From Raphanus sativus (taxonomy: Eukaryota; Streptophyta; Magnoliopsida; Brassicales; Brassicaceae): a stretch of 64,000 bases of DNA. Under the pieces are notes generated by a model. The model was given only the letters and a program-made list of their open reading frames with translations, was not told where the DNA came from and did not search any database. Shown here one piece after another: positions 22,226 to 34,000 of the stretch. The position numbers and the translations under genes were made by a program. The DNA lies in contig NC_079515.1 in the NCBI RefSeq assembly GCF_000801105.2, positions 24,823,407 through 24,887,406 of the forward strand, written 5' to 3'. Positions within the stretch are counted from its first letter, which is position 1; each line of letters starts with the position of its first letter.

Positions 22226-22507
22226 CAGAGCTGGCTTAGTATGGAGGGCGGGCAGTGCGACCGCCCTGGAGCCCACTCCAATTTTTTTTTTTTTTTGATT
22301 TTTTTGATATATATTATACTAAATTTAGATTTATGTAGTATTATAAAATGTGAATTAAAAAGGTTTAACTAAAAAACTCAAAAAACATATAAATAACTTA
22401 AGAATATTAAAAATTAGTCATTTTATATGGCCTAAAATTATTTTTGGCAATATAAGGTCTAAAACTTTTTTTTTGCCCAAGGGCCCTTGATAGTGATGAG
22501 CCGGCCC
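22226..22507. mobile_element. Small hAT-type MITE
   Basis: A 282-bp element flanked by a 7-of-8 match, TCCGGGCA (22218-22225) and TCCGGACA (22508-22515). Ends are CAGAGCTGGCTTAG on the left and, inward from the right, GGGCCGGCTCAT. 8-bp TSDs with G/C-rich CAG.GC.GGC ends fit hAT. There is no coding frame. Confidence 0.6.
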
Positions 22508-22749
22508 TCCGGACAAGCCTACATATCACTATAAATAGAGTATAATTGCAAAATTAGATGAACTAAACCAAACCAAAATAAAAAATCGCATATTCATAAA
22601 TAACCAAACTATTGCTATATTTCTTGAACCGAAATCCATAACTGAACTAGAACCAAACCCAAAAATACAATTTAAAGATCGAAGTTTATAAAATATCATC
22701 AAATCATAAAATTTTAGTTTAACAATTATAAAACAAAAATATAAGTAAT

Positions 22750-22778
22750 CCCGCACATCTGTGCGGGTCAGAATCTAG
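22750..22778 (+). mobile_element. Helitron 3' terminus
   Basis: A perfect 8-bp hairpin CCCGCACA-TC-TGTGCGGG (22750-22767), seven nucleotides, then CTAG (22775-22778) followed by T. This is a textbook Helitron right end. The 5' TC end cannot be fixed by eye; the body lies upstream and may contain the hAT MITE at 22226. Confidence 0.75.
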
Positions 22779-24108
22779 TTAAATATTGAAAGTGACATTA
22801 GTTTCTCTAAGATTAGTAATTTATATAGTTTAAAGTTATTTACTATCTTTAAGAACTTTACTCATAAATTAATTTCTTTTTACAGAAACTTAAATTTACT
22901 AAAATAAATATCATTTAATAAATAATACCAATAGATCTATATAATACCAATAGATCTCTGTAATATTTTAAAAACGTTTTCCTCTGTTTCTAAAATATAT
23001 TTTTTTACAGCACTACTTCAAGTGCTTTAGGTAATAATTCCCTCGTTCCTATAGAAATGTTTTCCTCTGTTTCTAAAATATATTTTTTCTTTGGTGTAAA
23101 TGTTAAATTCTAAAATATAAGTTATATACGTAGAATCTTACATATGTTGATTATATATGATACTTAACAATTGTATTTATTTACTTAAAATAAAAATTCC
23201 ATAATTACATAGTAACTAATCAATTCATAAAACATTTAATCATTTTTAACTCATAAAATAGTTAATCAGAGTTGAATTAATCAAAATATTGAGGTAATAT
23301 TTATCAATATATTTTTCTATAAAAATAATTATTGAGGTAAAATAATTAATCACAGCTACATATGTACATCTAAAATTCTACGGTTAAATCTTACAACTTA
23401 AATTTCACAGCAAAAAAATAAAGTTACATTTGTAACCAATCAAACCCATTGTCCTATCTTTATTACTCCCTTCTGTATAACAATAATGGGATTTTTTTTT
23501 TCATAAAAGAAAGTACTCCCTCCAATTCGATTTTGTTGTCGTTATAGAGCAAAATTCTCGTTTCAAAATAAGTATCATTTTATAATTTTAATGTTAAATT
23601 TATTAACTTTATTTTTTTAATCTATTTTTTATTGGTTAAAATGTAGTTAGCTGTATTGATAATGATGTTTTTATATAGTAAATATATAAAATTAAATTTA
23701 TTTTTAATCTATGTGTTAAAATCTAAAAAATTAAAATAAAACGGAGATAGCAAGTGTATGCCTGAATGGAGCTATTGCGTCAAAGGGAAATATTCTGCTC
23801 AATGGAGCTATTGCGTCTTGGGATGGCGACAACTCCAACCACAACTCACTTGGATACATACACTACGACTGATCATGTTTCCTATTTCTCCAACATCAGC
23901 TCACCATTTACAATACTTATCCGGTCCATAACTTAAAACTATAAAATATCATATAATTTAGCTCCAAACAACAACATAATTCGTTTTTACAATAGACATC
24001 ATATAGAAAAGATAGTTTGGAGAACATGTTTTCAGAAGGAAGACAAATCATACAGGAGCACAAGCAAATACAAGCACTTTTAGTGATCAAAATACTCATT
24101 CAAACATG
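22779..24108. other. Spacer with a degenerate Stowaway-like MITE
   Basis: No gene. From about 23518 to 23750 a decayed Stowaway-like unit begins CTCCCTCCAATTCG and ends near AAACGGAGATAG. From about 23770 the duplicated F-box 3' flank begins. Confidence 0.45.
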
Positions 24109-24113
24109 AGTTC

Positions 24114-24618
24114 TGTTTAAGGTGAGTTTGGTCAATAACTAGAGAAGAACTCAAGAGTGGGACGAACAGAGACGTTTTATTAGAGTCGGAATAACAAGGA
24201 TACAAGAGTAAAAAAGCCGGCTAGTCGGTGCTCGGAGAGCCTCTAGCCGGAAGTACAAGAGAGCGGCGAGATACAATGAGAGTAATGGAAACCCTAATCT
24301 AGCTGCAAGTCTGTGTGTCAAAGTAGTGATGCCCTTTCTTCCTGTCCTCAATTCCTTATATAGTCTTTTAAGTCGGTTGTCATTAATCTAGTTCGTCGCC
24401 TTTCTCATGGGCCTTTGGACTTAAAGGCCTAATTAGGTCCATTGTTCAGCCCGAGTAGTCGAGCAGAGTCCTCTTGGTCGCTCGTCGTTCGACTAAAGTA
24501 GTCACGAGCCGAATCTCGGCTCACTGGGAGCCGGCTTCCGAACCGATCTTTGCCCAATTAATGGTAATGGCCCTTCTGTTCGCTGGACTTTGGGGATGGT
24601 TACAATCCATCCCCAACA
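24114..24618 (-). mobile_element. Solo LTR at the 3' end of F-box copy C
   Basis: A 505-bp sequence that on the minus strand begins TGTTGGGGATGG and ends CCTTAAACA, the TG..CA form of a retrotransposon LTR. It is flanked by AGTTC (24109-24113) and AATTC (24619-24623), a 5-bp duplication with one change. It is GC-richer than its surroundings and holds a TATA-like cttatatag. No internal retrotransposon region is next to it, so the element was removed by LTR-LTR recombination. Confidence 0.75.
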
Positions 24619-25485
24619 AATTCGCATGTTGTTGATGCTCTAGAAGAACGTGACAACTCCTTCAACATCTCAAATTTTTGAACAGCTGATTCAGATGATG
24701 ACTTGATTCTTGCAGTCTCTAAGTGAACAGCATGTTTCAAAATGTAGACAACAATCTCTCTCTCCTTTGGTTCTCCTGTGTACTCCGACCAGAGACTTTG
24801 TAGACTCGACAACAAACATTCAGGAACAGTACTCGGTTGATTCCATTCATCCATAACTCGAGGACTGTGATGCTGATATCAAACACAAAAACTAGACTGA
24901 GACCAGATTGTGAATTAGACCCTTTGAAAAAAAAAAGAGAGTTAACAAACAAACGAACTTACATCCGTTAAGAAAATGTCTAGTCTCTTTAACTTAGGAG
25001 AAGCTTTGAGCAGCCGGACAAGTTGACCCGGGAACAACGATGGGCATAAACATAGATCCAAATGTTCAAGCTGATTGAAGACAAAACCTTCATCAAGCAT
25101 AGTCTGCGCACAATACTTAAAAGTTACTGACACATAATTATATAAAAAAAATGAGTTGATAAACGGGAAAGTGATTTACCTGTGAACATATTGTAAGCAT
25201 ATTGTAAGACGCTTGACAGATGTGATTGATCCAATAAGACCCTTGACAGATGTGCTTACTCCAAGAACACTCTTGACAAAGTCGAGATCAACATCTATAT
25301 GTGCCTCAATCAGATAAGGCATGCTGATAGTCAAACAGCAGTCGTCATCATAACTACGGAACCTAAGTTTAAAATACTTTAAATCAGGAGTTTCTATCAC
25401 AAACCCATCTATATGATCATAGGGTACACTATGATCATAGGGTATATAGACGGACAAACTCTGCAAAGAAGGAACAACAACAGCT
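24600..25485 (-). pseudogene. F-box/LRR/FBD gene, copy C (5'-truncated)
   Basis: Only the 3' half of the gene is present. The exon 1 remnant runs from about 25485 (PSLQSLSVYIPYD) to 25180, exon 2 is 25103-24963, and exon 3 (FBD, NQPSTVPECLLSSLQ) runs from 24872 into the solo LTR. The F-box and first leucine-rich repeats are missing: upstream sequence switches abruptly to PMR6-like promoter DNA. An 11-bp tandem duplication (catattgtaag, about 25189-25211) shifts the end of exon 1, and the LTR replaces the last residues and original stop. It is dead. Confidence 0.83.
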
Positions 25486-26070
25486 CATAGGTCAGTCAAT
25501 CATCACATCAAATATGATCTAAATCTTTCGTGAGCCTGATTATGGGCTGATGGTTCCGTCTCCTTTTTCGTTTTACAGCATTACCAATTACCAATTTACC
25601 GCCGTTTATAAAATAAGTTAAAATGTGGGGTTGAAAATTAATTAATTAATTAATGAATCAACCCGCTCTCGTCGATTTGATGATGAAAATGAGTCTTGTT
25701 CATCAACAGTGATTTTAGGCCCAAATAGCAATTATCAATTTTAACATCAGGCCCAATCACAAAATAGCCTTGCTTGCCAATATCAGACGAAGTCTACGCC
25801 AAAAACAATTGAGAACAGCAAATCCAAAAGCTTAAAGAAGAAAACCAATTAGCCTTGTTTCCAGCTAAAGGGTAGAAGAAGCAGAGGTAGAGAGAAAACA
25901 CAGCTTCTTCTTTCTTTCTTCCTTCTTCAAAGCTTCTCTCCCATGTGGATCCCAAAACTTTATTTTCTTCTATTCCCTCACATTTCTAAACCAACATTCT
26001 CCCTCTGACACTCTCACTCACTACCTACAACTTCCACACCAATGCTCTCCTTCCTTCCTGCAAACTAGAA
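25486..26070 (+). repeat. Partial second copy of the PMR6 upstream/leader region
   Basis: Matches the PMR6 5' flank in order: the cacagcattac..ggcccaaatagcaattatc part at about 35260-35440, then aaatccaaaagctta, agcttctctcccatgtggat and acttccacaccaatgctc of the leader at 38550-38830. It stops just before the PMR6 start codon (aataattatgaattt here against agtaattatgctgct there). No PMR6 coding sequence follows. It lacks the Helitron block, so the copying may predate that insertion. Confidence 0.85.
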
Positions 26071-26650
26071 ATAATTATGAATTTGAAAACTGTGTTATTC
26101 AATATATTTAAGACGCGCCAAATTAGACTAACAGCTGAGCTTATAGATGTGTGACCTGCACGTTGCAAAGTCTTCAAGAGTTACATCCGTAATACGGTTA
26201 TAGCGAAGGTTTCGGTTAGCTCATGAGGCTATATATAGGTCATTGATCTAACAAATTAATAGACTAAGGTAACAATCTAGTTTTGATAGTTGTTTGTCTG
26301 AGGCTGAAAACACACAAAGTGATTTGTAAGCGTTCAGAAAATATGATAATAAAAACCTGTCATTGGTTCTCACCAAGAGTACTAAGAAGATAACAACGAT
26401 GGTACAGAAATGTAGAATAAAGAGAAGATAAAGTTCAACGTTTTCTGATTACTTTTCCCAAAAAAGGGAATCCACACGATACATATAACTTAGCTCCAAA
26501 CAACATAATTCGCTTTTTTTTTTCCAGTGGACGACATAGAAAAGATTAGTTTGGATAAGTAAAACTTTCAGAGTTGAAGACATAACCATACGAGAATACA
26601 AACACAAACAAGAAAAGAAGAACAAGACCGGTTTTAAAAGATCAAAATAC
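26071..26650. other. Spacer and 3' flank of F-box copy D
   Basis: AT-rich, no gene. From about 26470 the duplicated F-box 3' flank is present, including the likely 3' UTR of copy D. Confidence 0.45.
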
Positions 26651-28067
26651 TCATTCGAACATGAGTTGGCATGCAGCTGAAGCTCTAGAAGAAAATTCCA
26701 ACTCCTTTAACATCTCAGATTTTGGAACTCCAAATGCAGATGACTTGATTGTTGCAGTCTTTAAGTGAAGAGCATGTTTCAAAACGTAAACCACAATATC
26801 TCTCTTTTGCGGTTCTCTTGTGTACTCTGACCAGTTGAGAGTTTGTAGACTCGACAACAAACATTCAGGAACAGTAGTTGGTTCATTCCAGCCGTCCATA
26901 CGTTGAGGCAGGTGACCCTGATATCAAACACAAAAAATTAGACTGATACTAGGTTGTGAATCAGATATATTAAATAAAAAAACAAACTTACAGGCATTAA
27001 GGAAATGTCTAGTTTCTTCAAGTTAGAAGATGCATTGAGCAGCCGGACAAGTTGATTGGAGGAATGCTCCATGCATGTACATAACTCCAGATGTTCAAGC
27101 TGGTTGAACACAAAACCTTCATCAAGCATAGCCTGCACACACACACAGTATAACAAAATTACTGACAAAAATGATTTTACATAAAAATAAGTTGATAGAA
27201 AATGATTACCTTTGAACATATTGAAAGACGCTTGACAGATGTGAGTGGCCCAATAAGATTCTTCATATAAGGACCATCAACATCAATATATGCCTCGATC
27301 AGGTTAGGCATATTCTCGAGCAGACAGTAGTGTTGTCTATAATCCATAAGTTTGAAATACTTTAACGCAGGAGCTCCTAGTACAAACCCATCTATACGAT
27401 GATCATAGCGGATAGAGAGTGACAAACTCTGCAATGACGGAACAATAGCTATTAAATATCTCGGGGAATCATCCACACGTAAATCCAACACTAGATCTTC
27501 AAGAACTGGGCACTTTGATAGAAGCAGTGGAAGAGTATGGTCACTCAAGTATCTCAGGCCTTGAAGTTTCAGAGTTTTGAGAGTGGGAAGAGACACCATA
27601 TTAGGATTAACATCCAAGAGGAACCTGCCATCGAGTTTCAAGATCACCAGCGATTTGCAGGTATACAAGTTACTCGGCAAGACGACTGACTGAGCCGGAT
27701 CAGGCTCATATAGCATCTGAGCCGGATCAGACTCATACACTATCTCCAGCTCACGTACGCAGTGAGAAACAGCTGTTGAAATCCACATGTTGATATTCGC
27801 CGGTTTGAAACATGAACAGCCTACTCTAAGGCGAAAGCTTTCTATTATCGGAGCTCTATGTAATGGCAGATTTCTGTCGAGAAAACGCCTTAGCTTATGG
27901 CATTCAGAGACTGAACAGATACGAGGAGAGTAATCGAGTTTAGGCAGCCACATCCAAAGATACTTCCACCGTTTCGACAAGATGCTAGTTGATACAGCAA
28001 CTTTTGTCGGAACAAACACTAGTATCTTAACAAGCAGTTCATCAGGCAAATTACTGATTCTGTCCAT
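26651..28067 (-). CDS. F-box/LRR/FBD protein, copy D (intact)
   Basis: The only intact member of the array. Three exons, all phase 0: 28067-27210 (286 codons), 27132-26992 (47) and 26917-26651, for 421 residues. The F-box is MDRISNLPDELLVKILVFVP..ILSKRWKYLWMW in the first 50 residues. A ring of leucine-rich repeats follows (VSLPTLKTLKLQGLRYLSD, LLSKCPVLEDLVLDL, VPSLQSLSLSIRYD), then the FBD domain (TTVPECLLSSLQTLNWSEYT). Such proteins bind SKP1-like ASK proteins through the F-box and recruit targets to an SCF E3 ligase; the target is unknown. A short in-frame repeat (YEPDPAQ/YESDPAQ, near residues 113-127) is peculiar to this copy. Position fits At3g54910. Confidence 0.88.
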
Positions 28068-29205
28068 CTCTTAAGAAGAGGAGGAAACAAACCCCTATAA
28101 TGTACTTGTAACTGTCGACAGAATCAATACACAAAAATAATTAGTAACAAGCCAAACCAAAGACACAAAGAAAATCTGATGGTAACAGACGAGAATGTGA
28201 TAATAGAGAAGAGAGTGTCACCTTAGGGAACTGAAATCCAAGTGATCGATGGAAGAGATCGATGATTATGGAGGATGGAGTGAGAGCCCGTGAGTGTGAG
28301 AGAGAGTGAGAGAAGAGGATTTTTTTTTTTGGAACACCAAAAGAAAGAGGATAAAGATGAAATGAAATTGTTTTCTTAGTTAACTTTACCAAATGGTAAA
28401 TGAAGTAACTTAAGTTACTTAACCAAATAACTAAACCAGAGCAATAAACTCGTTTTATCTACTTGTTGTAAAACGAGGCGGATATTGAAGCCCGTTGACT
28501 CGCCGGCTACGCATGGAGAGGAGCCGTGCGAATTTTGTCTAAATCAAGAAAAAGAATCTCAAATTTTGTTGATTTTTGGGTTTCAAACAAATGTGAGTTT
28601 AAAATATTTCAATCCAAAAAAAAAAAAATTCAATCCGTTCCAGTTTACGCTTTTCTAAAATTTAGTTATCATATAAAAATTATTTTTATTTAGGTTTACT
28701 TCCCTTTCAGTTTGTATATTCTTTTATTTTTAATTTATTCAATTTTATACAAAAAACATAGCTACAATTATATTTTATATTTTCCATGTTTCCTTTTATA
28801 AGATGTTTTAGTATAAACATACAAATTTAGAAAACAATTTTAATTTTACTAAAATTATTTGATTACAGTAAAAATAATTAAAAATAATTAATCATTATTA
28901 TTTTGAATATATAAAACGAAACTTTACACTAATTTTTAATATTTTAATCAATTATTTTAAAATTTTGTATATTCGGCTAATGATACCATGATCTCATAGT
29001 CTAAAAAAATTCAAAACATTATACAAATTGAAATAAAAATATTCTCTAAAACATTATATAAAAATAAACGGAGAGAATAATATTTTGTAAATTTTAGTTT
29101 ATAATTGAATTTAAAAGATAAAAATGTTTTTGGTATTCAACCTTTTAATTAAATTAAGTGTTGTTTGCTATTTTATTTACAAGAAACGACGTATATAATA
29201 GGGTA
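28068..29205. other. Upstream region of F-box copy D and AT-rich spacer
   Basis: Up to about 28500 the sequence matches the upstream region of copy B. The rest is AT-rich, with no gene, up to the left TSD of the LINE. Confidence 0.45.
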
Positions 29206-29304
29206 ATGATGAATCTACAAAAAATCCTATTTTACATTAAAAAAGTGGTAACGCTCTCTTTCTTGACGATGGCGATGGCGACGGCAAAAAAGTTCTAGGG
29301 TTCG

Positions 29305-31041
29305 ATGGTTTCTCGCAGTTGGGATCCGGGGACTTCATGGGTTAAAGGGTTTTCTCATCGGATTTATCATCATTACTCTGAGGTTTCACAAGGGATACGG
29401 AAGAGTATCAATGGTTTCCAAAGGACTGATCTTTGCGATCTTGGAGGAGATCTCCAGCAAAAAGGAAAGATCGAGATCGAAGGAGATTGGATTTCATTCG
29501 GTGATTGCTTTCGGATCCGTTCAGGGAAAGTCCAATCTACAATATCTCGATCAAATGATCCACACGATATGCTTTTTAATCTGCAAGGGGAGCTGGAGGC
29601 AAAGGTGATTAGGGAAAATATGTATACATATTCTCTGCAACGAGATGGGGAATTGATTGGATTGCTAATCCAAATCAAGATCTCTGGTTTTGAGAGACTG
29701 GTGCTCTCTGGTTTTTGTTTTTTATTTGTCTTAATAAGCTCTTTGAGCATTTGTTTTTCCTTTGTCTTTGATTTCATGTTGTGTACTGCTCTTATTTTGA
29801 GTTTCGTCAGGTTGTGTTATAAGATCTTGACTTGGAATAAAATCAGTTTTCTTGGTTATTGGTACCGCTGTGGATGCGATCTTGGGTCATATTGGTTCTT
29901 AGGACTCATCTGGCTAGACTCTAAGCACTTCAACTATTGTCACGTTTTGCCAGATGTAGATAATTTGAAGAAGATAATGTGTTTGGTCTCTTTAAACCAA
30001 GCACAGTCACAAACAAGATACATGGTTATGTATTTTTGTCGGAGTGGAATAACGGACGTGTGTTTGGCATATGTAGTGCTGGTAATATATGTGAATTTTG
30101 GGGTGATACTATGGTTTGGAAGAAATGGATTCACGTGGCTTACTGGTGGAAACAGGACCACATTGGTTTTATGCTCTTCGCGACTGATGAGCTTAGGGGA
30201 GGGGTCCATGATCTTTGGCAAGAGGAGATGTTATTCTGAGTTGCAGATTCTGATTCCAGAACAGGTTTTGTATGTGATGATCCAACAAAGATGGGACACG
30301 ATAAAGGTTGAGGAGAATTTTAAACTGGTCACAGAAAGGTCTTACGGGCTCTCAGGTTTCTGGGTAATTATTCTTTTAGATGTTGTTATAATTGGATGGA
30401 ATCAACGCGGTGGTTTTTATCAAATAAGGGTCGAATATATTCTATATTACGAACGTCAGTGGTGTAGAAAGCACAGTGATCTACGGTCGGTTTCTTATGG
30501 CTTTATAAACAATATTTGGAATTCACATGTGGGTTTCACAAAACGTTCCACGTTTGGTATCATTGGTATTTTTTGGTGGGCTTATGGAAAAGTATACATT
30601 CTTACGAGATGGATGTTTGATATTTTAATATTGGTTATGAGGATGTGGGAGATAGTTTATTCAGAGATGACGCGATGGAGATTATTTTTAATAAGGGAAA
30701 GGGGTTTGGATAAAGAATTCTATGTAAATGGCATTATGAGGACAAATGAGCTAATAAGGTCACAGCTGAATTGCTGTAGGTTTCAACGGTTAACATTTTG
30801 GAGGTTAGGGAGAATTATTTATTATTATATAAGAGCAGGATTGTGCCCGGGAGATCGGGGTCTCTATTGGTTGAACCAAATAGGCTTCGTACTCCTTGAT
30901 ATTGATATTGATCCCATAGCAGCAAAAAGGGTACTACGGTGCACGAAGTTATTAATCTTTATAGGGTTTCTTCATACCCGCTTCTTAGCTCAAACGAGCA
31001 TCCTAAGTTTTTTTTATGAAGGTATTAAGTTGGAATTGTAG
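29305..31041 (+). CDS. LINE ORF1-position reading frame, unrecognised
   Basis: A 578-codon open frame in the ORF1 position, ending 26 nt inside ORF2. I do not recognise it: the DUF4283 and CCHC-knuckle pattern usual for plant LINE ORF1 is not visible in this frame. The product is rich in Trp, Tyr, Phe, Cys and Leu and reads like chance translation of GT-rich DNA. Either it is a divergent ORF1, or the region is an untranslated or rearranged leader that happens to lack stops in this frame. The overlap with ORF2 argues for a real frame, the composition against. Confidence 0.35.
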   Translation: MVSRSWDPGTSWVKGFSHRIYHHYSEVSQGIRKSINGFQRTDLCDLGGDLQQKGKIEIEGDWISFGDCFRIRSGKVQSTISRSNDPHDMLFNLQGELEAKVIRENMYTYSLQRDGELIGLLIQIKISGFERLVLSGFCFLFVLISSLSICFSFVFDFMLCTALILSFVRLCYKILTWNKISFLGYWYRCGCDLGSYWFLGLIWLDSKHFNYCHVLPDVDNLKKIMCLVSLNQAQSQTRYMVMYFCRSGITDVCLAYVVLVIYVNFGVILWFGRNGFTWLTGGNRTTLVLCSSRLMSLGEGSMIFGKRRCYSELQILIPEQVLYVMIQQRWDTIKVEENFKLVTERSYGLSGFWVIILLDVVIIGWNQRGGFYQIRVEYILYYERQWCRKHSDLRSVSYGFINNIWNSHVGFTKRSTFGIIGIFWWAYGKVYILTRWMFDILILVMRMWEIVYSEMTRWRLFLIRERGLDKEFYVNGIMRTNELIRSQLNCCRFQRLTFWRLGRIIYYYIRAGLCPGDRGLYWLNQIGFVLLDIDIDPIAAKRVLRCTKLLIFIGFLHTRFLAQTSILSFFYEGIKLEL

Positions 31042-34000
31042 AGGTATGAGAAGTAAATGGACTATTAGTTATCTTCGGGAGATATGGCATCAACACAAAC
31101 CAGATTTTCTATTCTTATCAGAAACAAAACAGGACTTTGCCTTTGTTCAAGGATTTCAATCACATTTTGGATATGATAATCTAATGACGGTGGATCCAGT
31201 TGGAGCAAGTGGAGGGTTGGCATTATATTACAATAATGAGCATCAGGTTAATATTTTATACTCAAGTATCAGGATGATAGATGTGGAGGCAGTGGCATTG
31301 GGGAAGAAGGTATTTATGACGTTTGTATATGGGGACCCAGTCCAGAAATTGAGAGATCAAGTTTGGGAAAGATTAACAAGATATGGCATTTCTAGAGACG
31401 ATCCATGGTTTATTATTGGTGATCTAAATGAGATCACTGGAAACCATGAGAAAGAAGGAGGACCATTACGAGGCGCAGATTCTTTCGTATCGTTTAATAA
31501 TATGATTCGTAATAGTGGACTCCTGGAATTTCCGGTGCAGGGAAATAAATTATCCTGGCAAGGAAGACGAAAAGTAAATGGTAAAGCAACAATATTCGGT
31601 GTCGACTGGATCGTGCCCTAGCTAACGAGGAATGGCATTCAATGTTTCCAAAATCGTATACAGAATATTTAAAATTGGTGGGCTCGGATCATAGACCGGT
31701 AGTGGCATACCTAAAAGATAAAGTCACTAAACGTAAGGGACAGTTTCGGTTTGACAAACGATGGATTGGACAGGAAGGTTTCCTGGAATCCATTGCCAGA
31801 GGATGGACAAGAGAAATGAGGAACCCAGAAGGGAATAGGGGAGATGTTGTGTCTAAGATTACCAATTGCCGACATGAGATCTCTAACTGGCGCAAAAATA
31901 ATCCTCCGTATGGAAAAGAGAAAATAGCAGAATTACAAAAGGCTTTGGAGGAAGTGCAAACAGATGATAATAGATCTCAAGAGGATATTCTGGAAGTGTC
32001 TAGGAAACTACAAGAGGCTTATAAGGACGAAGAGGACTACTGGCAACAGAAAAGTAGAAAAACATGGAATACGGCAGGAGACCTTGGTACAAAGTTTTTC
32101 CATGCTTTAACGAAACAGAGACGGGCGCGTAACCGTATAGTGGGTTTATATGATACTAATGGGACCTGGGTGGTTGAGGACCAAGGAATCGAGAAGGTCG
32201 CTGTGGATTATTTTGATGATCTTTTTGGTACTACGTCGCCTACGGAATTTGATGATTTCTTAGATGAAATTAAACCATCTATCTCTCAGCAAATGAATCA
32301 GCGACTATTACAGCTTGCCACAGAGGAAGAGGTACGACAAGCTTTGTTTATGATGCATCCGGAGAAGGCACCGGGGCCGGATGGTATGACGGCACTTTTC
32401 TTCCAACACTCTTGGCACATTATTAAAAAGGATATCCTGGAATTGGTCAACAATTTTCTGACCACTGGAAAGATGGATGAGCGTTTAAACATTACGAATA
32501 TATGCTTGATTCCCAAGACGGAAAGACCGACAAGGATGACAGAGCTTAGACCAATAAGCCTCTGTAATGTAGGATATAAAATTATTTCAAAGGTGTTGTG
32601 TCAACGGCTTAAGGCTTGCCTTCCTGCTCTAATCTCGGAAACACAATCGGCTTTTATGGCTGGGAGATTGATTTCAGACAATATTCTAATTGCACAAGAG
32701 ATGTTCCATGGGCTGAGGACGAATAAGGCTTGCCAAAATAAGTTTATGGCTATAAAAACGGATATGAGTAAGGCTTATGATCGAGTAGAATGGAACTTCA
32801 TTCAGGCCTTACTTCAAAAAATGGGGTTTGATCATCATTGGGTTAAGTTGATGATGGAGTGTATATCGTCGGTACAGTACAGAGTCTTATTAAATGGGCA
32901 ACCACGGGGACAGATAGTTCCAAATAGAGGATTACGTCAGGGGGACCCATTATCTCCTTATTTGTTCATTATGTGCACTGAAGCACTAATAGCGAATATT
33001 AAGAAAGCGGAAAATGATAAAAGGTTGACCGGAATAAAAGTGGCAAGGGCTTGTCCTTCAATATCTCATTTGCTTTTTGCGGATGATAGTATTTTCTTCT
33101 GTAGAGCGCAGAGAGAGGAGTGTCAGGCTATTTTGGTAATTCTTAAAGAATATGAAAAGGTTTCGGGACAGCAGATAAACTTTCAGAAGTCGTCAATTCA
33201 GTTCGGACATAAGGTTGATGAGACAACCCGACAAGAGCTTAGGGATATTTTGGGAATTCAAAACCTGGGAGGTATGGGAACATATTTGGGGATCCCAGAA
33301 AGTTTAGGAGGCTCTAAGGTTCAAGTATTTGGCTTTATACATGAGAGGTTAAACAACAGAGTAAATGGATGGACTTTTAAATTTTTTACTAAAGGAGGAA
33401 AGGAGGTGATTATAAAATCGGTGGTAACTGCTCTTCCCAATCATATTATGTCCTGTTATCGAATACCAAAAACGGTAATGAAAAAGCTCACCAGTGCGGT
33501 AGCACAATTTTGGTGGAGTCCTAGTGGTAACACAAAAGGATTACATTGGAAATCATGGGATAAGGTTTGTGTACATAAGGATGATGGAGGGCTGGGGTTT
33601 AGAGATCTTACGGATGTCAACACAGCCATGCTTGGAAAACAACTATGGAGATTAATAGATAAACCAAATACTCGATTTTCTCGTGTCTTTAAAGGTCGGT
33701 ATTTTAGGAATGCTTCACCCCTAGAACCGATTAGATCGTACTCGTCCTCCTATGGTTGGCGCAGTATAATCTCTGCTAGATCTCTGGTTAGCAAAGGACT
33801 AATCAAAAGGGTGGGATCAGGATCTTCTATATCAGTATGGAATGATCCTTGGCTCCCAACCAACCGCCCGAGACCAGCAAATAAAAAACAAAATGTTCTT
33901 TTACCCGACCTTACGGTCGACTCTCTCATTATTGCCTCGTCACGAACATGGAACTCACTGGCTTTACAGGAAATAATGGAACCTGCGGATGTTAAGATTG

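Noticed and set aside
29373..29777. 134-codon antisense frame in the LINE leader
   Set aside because: No recognisable domain, lies inside the element opposite its ORF1; treated as chance.
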